Shown: positions 1 through 6,972 of the stretch, in pieces | How positions within the stretch are numbered: position 1 is the stretch's first letter | How the letters are laid out: each line of letters starts with the position of its first letter | Position numbers and translations under genes: made by a program | Assembly: GCA_023143305.1 (NCBI GenBank) | Contig: JAGLHV010000019.1 | Span: 1 to 11,569, forward strand | DNA: 11,569 bases | Origin: a bacterium | GTDB lineage: Bacteria > CBDUZB01 > JAGLHV01 | Direction: 5' to 3' | Notes under the pieces: model-generated | Told to the model about the DNA's origin: nothing | Database searches by the model: none | What the model saw: the letters and a program-made list of their open reading frames with translations, nothing else

Positions 1-792
1 ATACTTTCTATCCGCCTGGGAATAAAAGGAGAAACACTAACCGTATGTAACGGCAATACCTCCGGAAGTGATGCACTGGGAATGGCTTACCGAATAATTC
101 AGGAAAGCAAAAATGAAATAATGTTTGCCGGAGGAACAGAAGCACCTTTAATTCCTGCTTTTTTCTATTCCCTTAATAAATTAGGTGTATTGTCTCAAAA
201 AGGAAGCCGTCCTTTCAATCAGGATACCGACGGTTTTGTTTTAGCAGAGGGAGCAGGAATTCTTGTTTTAGAGGAACTTCAACATGCTTTGCAGCGTAAA
301 GCAAATATATACTGTGAAATTGTAGGTTTCAAAAGCACTAACAGTGCTTATCATTCATTTCATGCGGATAGAAAAGGGACAGAAATGCAAAGAGCAATTA
401 AAGAAACGATTAACGAAGCGAAGATACAAAGTAAAGATATAGACTATATAAATATCCATGGACTATCTCTTAAAGAATATGATATAATGGAGATGAATTC
501 TATAGAATTCATATTCAAAGGAAAAAATGATACTTCCTTAATCAGTACTATTTCTCCGATAACGGGAAACACTTTAGGTGCACAAGGAGCATTACAGGGG
601 GTAACATCAGCTCTGGCTATCAAAAACAAGACTATTCCTCCTTTAATCAATTGTGATTTGCCTTATTCCAAAGATAGTTCCAAATGTTTAGTCAGGAAAA
701 TTTGCAAAAGGAATATTAATTTTGTCTTACAAACTTCTTGCTGCTTTATGGGAAAAAATTCCTGCTTGTTACTAAAAGATTATCGGGGATAA
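1..792 (+). CDS. Ketosynthase-like KS-beta / chain-length-factor-like protein, 5' partial
   Basis: The reading frame is open from base 1 with no start in the window, so the gene is cut at its 5' end and 263 residues remain. It has a thiolase-fold beta-ketoacyl synthase C-terminal half: an AGGTEAPL strand, SRPF, DGFVLAEGAGILVLEEL and a GNTLGAQGAL region align with the complete ketosynthase just downstream. Aligning the two by eye, the active-site Cys (GCTSATDAIG in the neighbour) is Asn here (NGNTSGSDALG, codon 55-57). The Lys of SSIKSMLGH is Ser (553-555) and the second catalytic His is Asn (568-570). Only the first His remains (IHGLS, codon 457-459). In type II polyketide synthases such a Cys-less partner (KS-beta, usually Gln at that place) pairs with the active KS-alpha and sets chain length; I infer the same role. 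A Met codon at 82 lies inside the conserved core and is not the start. A decaying duplicate is the alternative, but the frame is intact. Confidence 0.85.
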   Translation: MLSIRLGIKGETLTVCNGNTSGSDALGMAYRIIQESKNEIMFAGGTEAPLIPAFFYSLNKLGVLSQKGSRPFNQDTDGFVLAEGAGILVLEELQHALQRKANIYCEIVGFKSTNSAYHSFHADRKGTEMQRAIKETINEAKIQSKDIDYINIHGLSLKEYDIMEMNSIEFIFKGKNDTSLISTISPITGNTLGAQGALQGVTSALAIKNKTIPPLINCDLPYSKDSSKCLVRKICKRNINFVLQTSCCFMGKNSCLLLKDYRG

Positions 793-793
793 A

Positions 794-2041
794 TTGCACA
801 AAAAAAGAAGGGTTGTTGTTACCGGCTTAGGTATTATAGCACCGAACGGCGTCGGAAAAGAAGCTTTCTGGCAGGGACTTGTTTCCGGTAAAAATTGTGT
901 AGTAAGAATTACCCGTTTTGATGCTGCTAATTTTTATAGCCAAATGGCCGGAGAAATACACAATTTTAATCCTGCCGGTTATATTGAAAAAGAAAAACTA
1001 CCTTTTATAGATAGGTCTTTTCAATTTGCTTTAGTAGCAGCAAAATTAGCTATTAATGATGCCAAATTAAAAATTGAAGAAGAAAACAGGGAGAAAATAG
1101 GAACTTTTGTCGGATTAGGCGTAGGCGGAGTAAATATTGCCGAACCACAATTTAACCTTTATGCAGCTAAAGGGCCGGAAAGTATTAGCCCTTATTTATA
1201 TCTTTCCTGGCTTCCCAGCGCCTGTTCAGGATATATTTCTCTGGAATTTAAATTAAAAGGACAGAGTAATGTTATTTCTACCGGATGTACTTCAGCTACT
1301 GACGCTATCGGCCTGGGATACTGGACAATAAGAGACAATTTACAGGATATTATTCTGGCAGGAGGAACAGAAGCACCGCTTACACCCGGAACTTTTAATT
1401 CATTCTGTTCCTTACGGGCTTTATCCCATCGTAACGATGCACCGGAAATAGCCAGCCGTCCATTTGATAAAGAGCGGGACGGTTTTATTCTGGCCGAGGG
1501 AGCAGGAATAATTATTTTAGAAGAACTTGAGCATGCTTTAAAAAGAAAAGTCCCTATATACGGAGAAATTGTCGGCTATGGAGCAAGTTCCACTGCTTAT
1601 CATATGACTGCGCTCGATCCAAACGGAGAAGAATCAGCCCGGGCAATGAAAGAATCTCTACAAGCAGGTAAAATAAAAAAAGAGCAAATTGGATATCTTT
1701 GTGCTCACGGAAGTTCTACCCCTTTAAACGGAAAAATGGAAACGATAGCCATAAAAAAAGTATTTGGAAAATACGCTTATAAAATTCCTATAAGTTCTAT
1801 AAAATCAATGTTAGGGCACCCTCCGGGTGCCGCAGGGGTAATGCAGACAATAACCTGTTTGTTGGTAATGGAGAAAAATTTTATTCCCCCTACTATAAAT
1901 TATCAATATCCTGATTCTGATTGTGATTTAGATTATGTGCCTAATTGCGCACGTTCGGCTCAGGTAGAAGTTACATTAATCAATACCTCCGGCTTTGCCG
2001 GAAGATGTGCAGCATTAACTATAAAAAGATACCTTAATTAA
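794..2041 (+). CDS. Beta-ketoacyl synthase, KS-alpha / FabF-like, type II
   Basis: This is a complete 415-residue condensing enzyme, the usual FabF/KS-alpha length. Catalytic residues are all visible: Cys165 in STGCTSATDAIG, His305 in CAHGSSTPLNG, Lys337 in SSIKSMLGH and His342. The N-terminus (RRVVVTGLGIIAPNGVG) is the standard start of the family, which supports the TTG start. No in-frame Met follows until residue 51. The GCTS active site and the CDLDYVPNCAR end resemble KS-alpha of type II polyketide synthases, although FabF shares much of this. It would elongate an acyl-ACP by decarboxylative Claisen condensation in the cytoplasm, probably as a heterodimer with the Cys-less partner upstream. 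Only one base separates the upstream stop from the TTG, and a GGGGA lies within the end of the upstream gene, so translation is probably coupled. Product class (polyketide, aryl polyene or special lipid) cannot be read from this window. Confidence 0.93.
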   Translation: MHKKRRVVVTGLGIIAPNGVGKEAFWQGLVSGKNCVVRITRFDAANFYSQMAGEIHNFNPAGYIEKEKLPFIDRSFQFALVAAKLAINDAKLKIEEENREKIGTFVGLGVGGVNIAEPQFNLYAAKGPESISPYLYLSWLPSACSGYISLEFKLKGQSNVISTGCTSATDAIGLGYWTIRDNLQDIILAGGTEAPLTPGTFNSFCSLRALSHRNDAPEIASRPFDKERDGFILAEGAGIIILEELEHALKRKVPIYGEIVGYGASSTAYHMTALDPNGEESARAMKESLQAGKIKKEQIGYLCAHGSSTPLNGKMETIAIKKVFGKYAYKIPISSIKSMLGHPPGAAGVMQTITCLLVMEKNFIPPTINYQYPDSDCDLDYVPNCARSAQVEVTLINTSGFAGRCAALTIKRYLN

Positions 2042-2054
2042 GGAAAACTTTATT

Positions 2055-4286
2055 ATGCGCGTTTATCTCTTTCCTATTTTAATTGCCAGTTTACTAAATT
2101 ATTCTTTAGCTACTTTCATTTTAGTTAAAAACCCCCGTTGTATCATCAACAAAGTTTTTGCTCTTTTAAATCTTTCTATCGGAATATGGAATACCGGGGT
2201 CTTTCTTATGTACACCAGTTCTTCTTATCAGGAAGCAGTTTTTTTTAATAAATTTGTTCTCACAACCGGGCTGGTTTTTCTTCATTCTTGTTTTTTTCAC
2301 TTTGTTTTAGTCTTCACCGAAAACAAAAATAAAACAAATAAAAAAATTATGCAGATAGGATATCTTTTAAGTTTTCTTTCCGTAATATCAACCGGTATCG
2401 GTTTCCCTTTACTCAGTCAAAAGTTAATAAAAAATTATTGGGGATATTATCCTAAAGCCGGTATAGGGGATTTGTTCTTTGTAATTATTTTTGCTTTTTA
2501 TGTTCTTTACTCTCTTTATCTGTTACACAATGCTTGTAAAAAATCAAACAGTTACCACTCCAATCAAATAAAATATGTTTTCTGGGGATCTTTTATCGCT
2601 ATTATCGGCGGGAGCACAAATTTTCTATCTGTATTCGGCCTTTCTATTTATCCTCTGGGTTATATCTCTAATTGTATTTACTCTTTAATCATAACCTATG
2701 CTATTATCGAATTCAGATTACTGGACATCCATATCGTTTTTAAAAAAGGGCTTGTTTATTCCTGCTGGCTATTTTTTGTAGGGCTCAGTTATGTCTCAAT
2801 CATTTCTTTAATTAAAGAAATGACTCATACCCATAAAATAGAGGACCCTTATATTTTAATTCTGGCAGCTATTCTTTCTTTCCTTATGGTATTTTTTTTC
2901 CTACGAAAAATATTAGAAAATTTATTAAATAAGATCATTTTTAAGAATAAATATAATTATCAGATTATTATTAAAGATTTTACCGCATCCCTGCTTACCA
3001 TTTTAGAAACGGAAGAATTAATCCCTTTAATTGTAAGCACTATTTATAAAACAATGCATCTAACCTCTTGTTCTTTAATTCTTTATGACCCGACAAAAAA
3101 TTCCTACGCCTTGAAACATCTCGAAGGTTTGAAAAAAAATAATGAGTTCGGAGAAATTCAATTAAACAGCCAAAACAAGTTAGTTCAATATTTCAACAAG
3201 CATAATTTTATCTTATTACAAGATGAATTGAAAAGAAATATTTTTTACAATAAAAAAGATGAAAAATTAAAACAGCTTCACCAAAGCTTACTTTATATAC
3301 AATCCAAAGTATGCATTCCTCTTTATGTAAATAATAAATTAATCGGTCTGCTAAATCTGGGAAACAAGCAATCAGGAGATTTATTTAATCGGGAAGATTT
3401 AAAATTGTTAACCACTCTGGCCAATCAATCAGCTATTGCTATTAGTAACGCCCAATCAATTGAAAAAATAAAAAAACAACAGGAACGGATCGCTAAAAAT
3501 GAACAACTTGCTGTAATCGGGCAATTATCCAATGAAATGTTTCACGAAATAAATAAATCATTAACCAGAATAAATTTAAACGAACAATTATTAAAAAAGA
3601 GTATCCATAAAGACCAAACTAAAGATTTAACAGTTATCGAAAAAGAAGTAAAAAGAGTGGCAAAAATTGTAGAAGGGTTCTCTGTCTTTTCTCAACAGAA
3701 TATACCCAATAAAAACTTAATACATATCAATAAACTTATTGAAAACTCATTAGATTTTCTTATTCTCCAAATTTCTAAAAATAAGATAAAAATTATAAAA
3801 CAACTTGATTACACCCTCCCGGAAATAAAAATAAACCCCATTCAAATTGAACAGGCACTTATTAATATAATAGAAAATAGTATCCAGGCTATGTCTTCTA
3901 ACAAAAAAACAATCCGGATAAAAACATCCCAAACTTGCTTTTTTCCCCAGGAATCGTTATTTTTAACTCCCACAATAAACATTGAAATTACTGATACAGG
4001 CAACGGAATCCCCAAAGAAAATATTGACAAAATTTTCAATCCGTTTTATACTACCAAAGAGGACCAATCCTGTGCAGGATTAGGTTTGGGCATTAGTTCC
4101 CGTATAATTGAGCAACATCAGGGAAACATTGAGATAGAAAGCAAATTACATAAAGGTACAAAAGTAACTATACAACTTCCCTTAACTGACGAATTATTAT
4201 ATAAACAACCTTTTAATCATACTCTATATGAAAATTTGAGAAAAAAGCAAAAAGTAAACAATTTAAAAAATAATCAGGGAAAGTAA
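2055..4286 (+). CDS. Membrane sensor histidine kinase (multi-TM N-terminus, GAF, HisKA-like, HATPase)
   Basis: The protein has 743 residues. Residues 1-220 hold about seven hydrophobic segments, like the 7TM N-terminal region of some histidine kinases. Two more follow at about 232-255 and 266-285. Residues about 310-470 look like a GAF sensor domain (VCIPLYVNNKLIGLLNLGN, then FNREDLKLLTTLANQSAIAI). A short helix leads to the H-box with His497 (MFHEINKSLTRI). The ATPase domain has an N-box (INIIENSIQAM, Asn604/608), G1 DTGNG (647-651), F-box FNPFYTTK and G2 GLGLG (675-679). It should autophosphorylate at His497 in response to a membrane or GAF-bound cue and pass phosphate to a regulator, most likely the REC-XRE protein encoded next. 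The start ATG has AAGGA ten bases upstream and lies 13 bases after the ketosynthase stop, so it is probably in the same operon. Oddity: the H-box lacks the usual Pro (HEINKSL against HEINNPL). The signal is unknown. Confidence 0.92.
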   Translation: MRVYLFPILIASLLNYSLATFILVKNPRCIINKVFALLNLSIGIWNTGVFLMYTSSSYQEAVFFNKFVLTTGLVFLHSCFFHFVLVFTENKNKTNKKIMQIGYLLSFLSVISTGIGFPLLSQKLIKNYWGYYPKAGIGDLFFVIIFAFYVLYSLYLLHNACKKSNSYHSNQIKYVFWGSFIAIIGGSTNFLSVFGLSIYPLGYISNCIYSLIITYAIIEFRLLDIHIVFKKGLVYSCWLFFVGLSYVSIISLIKEMTHTHKIEDPYILILAAILSFLMVFFFLRKILENLLNKIIFKNKYNYQIIIKDFTASLLTILETEELIPLIVSTIYKTMHLTSCSLILYDPTKNSYALKHLEGLKKNNEFGEIQLNSQNKLVQYFNKHNFILLQDELKRNIFYNKKDEKLKQLHQSLLYIQSKVCIPLYVNNKLIGLLNLGNKQSGDLFNREDLKLLTTLANQSAIAISNAQSIEKIKKQQERIAKNEQLAVIGQLSNEMFHEINKSLTRINLNEQLLKKSIHKDQTKDLTVIEKEVKRVAKIVEGFSVFSQQNIPNKNLIHINKLIENSLDFLILQISKNKIKIIKQLDYTLPEIKINPIQIEQALINIIENSIQAMSSNKKTIRIKTSQTCFFPQESLFLTPTINIEITDTGNGIPKENIDKIFNPFYTTKEDQSCAGLGLGISSRIIEQHQGNIEIESKLHKGTKVTIQLPLTDELLYKQPFNHTLYENLRKKQKVNNLKNNQGK

Positions 4287-4332
4287 GTACTCTTGGTTAT
4301 AAGAAGTTATATTAAAAACAATAAAGAATAAA

Positions 4333-4357
4333 AGAGTTAGATAGTAGTAATAACTCT
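4333..4357. repeat. Inverted repeat before the response regulator
   Basis: AGAGTTA (4333-4339) and TAACTCT (4351-4357) form a perfect 7-bp inverted repeat with an 11-base centre. It ends exactly where the Shine-Dalgarno run GGGAGGA (4358-4364) of the next gene begins. It could be an operator, for example for self-control by the XRE domain, or an RNA hairpin that affects access to the ribosome binding site. There is no T-tract, so it is not a typical terminator. The function is inferred only. Confidence 0.4.
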
Positions 4358-4369
4358 GGGAGGAAAATT

Positions 4370-4972
4370 ATGGTAAAATCAGCAATAAGAATACTTGTTA
4401 TTGACGATCAAAAAGAGCTCTGCCTGTTTATTAAAGAAAAACTCTCTTCTTGCGGATGGGAAGTTATTTACTTTACCGATGAACAAAAAGCAATAGAGCA
4501 ATTCAAACCCGATTATTTTACCATTGTAATTATTGATTTAAAATTACCTACAATTAATGGATTGGAAGTTTTTAAAAAGATAAAAGAAATAGACTCTCAC
4601 GTAGGAATAATTATTTTAACCGGTTATCCTTCGATAGATAGTGCTCTGGTTACACTTAAAAGCGGGGCGTTTGATTATTTAAAAAAACCTTTAGATATTG
4701 AACACTTGAAAAATTCCATCAAAAAACAACTCAGTCATATGGGTATCATTGAAAATGTTACTTGTAAAGTAAATACCCAGATAGGAAAACTTATAAAAAA
4801 ATATCGAAAAGATAAAGACTGGACTTTAGCCCAGCTTTCTCAGCACACTAACTTATCTAAGAGTTTGATTTCCCAACTTGAACATGCCCGTAATTCAGCA
4901 TCAGTAATGACTCTTTATAAAATATCCCATGCTCTGGGAATAAAAATGAAAGATTTAATCGGAGATCTTTAA
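4370..4972 (+). CDS. Response regulator with receiver domain and C-terminal XRE-type HTH
   Basis: The protein has 200 residues. Residues 5-120 form a CheY-like receiver with the acidic pair Asp12/Asp13 (ILVIDDQ), phospho-acceptor Asp56 (VIIDLKLP), Thr84 (ILTGYP) and Lys106 (LKKPLD), so all residues needed for phosphorylation are present. Residues about 137-197 form a Cro/C1-type (XRE, HTH_3) helix-turn-helix (WTLAQLSQHTNLSKSLISQL, then LYKISHALGIKMKDLI). Most response regulators carry winged-helix, LuxR or Fis-type output domains, so REC-XRE is an uncommon pairing. It lies 83 bases after the histidine kinase and is most likely its partner, acting as a DNA-binding regulator. Start: ATG with GGGAGGA five bases upstream. 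The 3' end overlaps the convergent pckG by 18 bp. Targets are unknown; the ketosynthase operon and its own leader repeat are candidates. Confidence 0.92.
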   Translation: MVKSAIRILVIDDQKELCLFIKEKLSSCGWEVIYFTDEQKAIEQFKPDYFTIVIIDLKLPTINGLEVFKKIKEIDSHVGIIILTGYPSIDSALVTLKSGAFDYLKKPLDIEHLKNSIKKQLSHMGIIENVTCKVNTQIGKLIKKYRKDKDWTLAQLSQHTNLSKSLISQLEHARNSASVMTLYKISHALGIKMKDLIGDL

Positions 4973-6856
4973 TTCAGAAACATCTAAAATCTCCGGAGAA
5001 GCGTAATTACCGTGTTCGGTTTTTATTTCTTCTAATTTTTGTTTTTGCTCTTGTAGAACTTCAAACAATACTTGGGGAGCATCTGTAACCTTAGTCTTAT
5101 ATATCGTAACAATTCTTTCAATTTTAGCAATGTTTTCGTCAACACTTAAGGTAAATTGTTTTATATAATCTTCTTTAGTATAATTCCGGTCTAAAACCTC
5201 TTTAAATAACCGTTTAAGGTCTTCGTATTTAGGAATAAAACCCGTCGGAGTCTTAATTGCCTCTATTTCCTTATGTATCCGCTGTTCCATCCATTTTAGC
5301 CATACATGTTTATCTTCCTTCCCGTTCAAATAATTACCCTGGTTATCTTTTAGAAAATAATTAACCGCAAAAATAACCGGGACTGTATTCAGCTTACTTC
5401 CAAAATCAAGGTGTTTATTTATATACTTACTCAAAGGAATAGATAAAAAATCAAGGTTAGACATAAGATTAAATTTTCTTACCCCTTCCTGTCCTAAAGT
5501 TGCCGCAGTAGTTTCCGATTCCAGAGAAGCCCCCATCGTTAATACTCCATGCTTCCAATCAAACGCTTCCTGCACCGGAACAGAAATATTGGAATCTCTG
5601 CCTCCATAAATAACTCCCCCTATCAACACGCCTCCAGGATCGTCGGCTTTAACATCACGATTTTTTAACCGGCTAATACTAACCGTATATCTTGCATTTT
5701 TATGGGAAGAGGTAATTTCCTTTCCCTGGGAATCCTTTTGCCCTTTTGTCCACTCTCCTGAATAATTAATTCCTGATTCCGGAATTTTACTCCCATTGCC
5801 CAACCAGGAAGGCACCCCTTTTTCCGTCACCAGAACATTGGAAAAAATAACTTCTCCCGGAGAATTAAGCGCTTCCCAGATTAAAGGATCACCCTGGGAA
5901 TTAACATCCCTAATAATTCCAAAAATTCCGCTTTCTACATTTACTGCATATGCTTTACCTTCTTTAGTCCTTAAATAAGCAATATCATCTCCAATAATAG
6001 TCTCTCCGGTCAACATTGAAGTTGAAGTTTTCCCACAAGCACTGGGAAAAGCCCCGGTAAAATAAGTCACCCGCCCTTTTGCATTATGTACACCCATAAC
6101 AAACATATGTTCTGCTAACCAATCCTCCCCGGAAGCCTGATAAATAGCCAGGCGTAAAGCAAGTTTCTTAAGCCCTACGGTATTTCCTGCATATTGAGTA
6201 TTAGTACTAAAAACAATTCTATCCCCCAGGTCTATATATATGCAGCGTTTAGCAACGTCTTTACTTACTCCGGATTCTATAACCCCGGCACTATGAATGA
6301 ATCTAAAAAAATTATTAAAATTTCCTTTCCTCTTAAACTCACTATATCCACTACGATAAAGAATACCCTCGGAATGAGCAACATAACTTGAATCTGTTAT
6401 TTGTACACAAGAAATGGAAAATTTAGAATTTAGAGGCCCTAAACAAAAAAAACAAACATACATTTCTTTACCGGACATACTATCTTTCAAATATTCGTGA
6501 ACCTCATCAAGACCTTTTTCTCTATCTATTCCTTTAATGCTGGGACCTAAATCTATCCCTTTTTCCAATAAATACCTGGTCTTATCTTTATCTCTGGCCT
6601 GATCATAATATCCATCAAAATGAACCGTATGCCCATTAATAGCCAGTTTCTTTTCCTCTCCGTTTTCTATTGCTTTATTTCTGATATACAAAGCATCTTC
6701 TGCAGAATCCGTACGAACAAAAACTCTATCCGGATTACACTGTTGAATATATTTAGCAACAAAATCATACACCTTCTGATTATTTAACACTGCCAGTTTT
6801 TTATAATTTTCTTCCCCGCATTTATTTTTGATTAAGTCCATTACTTTTTGTTCCAT
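4955..6856 (-). CDS. pckG: Phosphoenolpyruvate carboxykinase, GTP type
   Basis: This 633-residue enzyme should convert oxaloacetate and a nucleoside triphosphate to PEP and CO2, or run in the reverse anaplerotic direction, in the cytoplasm. Family marks: VRTDSAEDALYIR (47-59), the GPLNS and QITDSSYV stretch (140-159), DWLAEHM with metal-ligand His250, the P-loop FPSACGKTS (270-278) with hyper-reactive-type Cys274, GDD (289-291), KNARYT (386-391), VIYGGR (415-420) and FDWKHGV (432-438). The start at 6856 is chosen because AGGGGAAG lies just upstream and the family N-terminus fits; an upstream extension to 6928 has no such support. Oddity: where animal enzymes have WPGFGEN (part of the guanine pocket), this protein has NGKEDKH after YL, one residue shorter, so nucleotide preference deserves checking. 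It lies 116 bases after purC on the same strand. A co-transcript is possible, but a private promoter is not clear. Confidence 0.93.
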   Translation of the reverse strand: MEQKVMDLIKNKCGEENYKKLAVLNNQKVYDFVAKYIQQCNPDRVFVRTDSAEDALYIRNKAIENGEEKKLAINGHTVHFDGYYDQARDKDKTRYLLEKGIDLGPSIKGIDREKGLDEVHEYLKDSMSGKEMYVCFFCLGPLNSKFSISCVQITDSSYVAHSEGILYRSGYSEFKRKGNFNNFFRFIHSAGVIESGVSKDVAKRCIYIDLGDRIVFSTNTQYAGNTVGLKKLALRLAIYQASGEDWLAEHMFVMGVHNAKGRVTYFTGAFPSACGKTSTSMLTGETIIGDDIAYLRTKEGKAYAVNVESGIFGIIRDVNSQGDPLIWEALNSPGEVIFSNVLVTEKGVPSWLGNGSKIPESGINYSGEWTKGQKDSQGKEITSSHKNARYTVSISRLKNRDVKADDPGGVLIGGVIYGGRDSNISVPVQEAFDWKHGVLTMGASLESETTAATLGQEGVRKFNLMSNLDFLSIPLSKYINKHLDFGSKLNTVPVIFAVNYFLKDNQGNYLNGKEDKHVWLKWMEQRIHKEIEAIKTPTGFIPKYEDLKRLFKEVLDRNYTKEDYIKQFTLSVDENIAKIERIVTIYKTKVTDAPQVLFEVLQEQKQKLEEIKTEHGNYASPEILDVSELKISD

Positions 6857-6972
6857 AATTCTTCCCCTATTTTTATATTTTAAAAATCCCCATACCCCCT
6901 TCGACTCCCTACTGTCTCTCAAGACCAATTCGACTACAGAGTTTTGTCAGCGAGTGGAAAAAACTAGAACGC

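Noticed and set aside
444..650. Minus-strand open frame opposite the KS-beta gene
   Set aside because: Antisense shadow of a conserved coding region with no ribosome binding site or family resemblance.
3750..4039. Two minus-strand open frames opposite the kinase ATPase domain
   Set aside because: Shadows of the conserved HATPase region in AT-rich DNA.
4990..4999. TCTCCGGAGA palindrome as a terminator for the convergent genes
   Set aside because: It lies inside pckG coding sequence, has no loop and no T-tract.
5796..6391. Plus-strand open frames opposite pckG
   Set aside because: Antisense to the conserved PEPCK core; no coding signals of their own.
6857..6928. N-terminal extension of pckG by 24 residues
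   Set aside because: The ATG at 6856 has a good ribosome binding site in this segment, and the extra residues do not look like the family.
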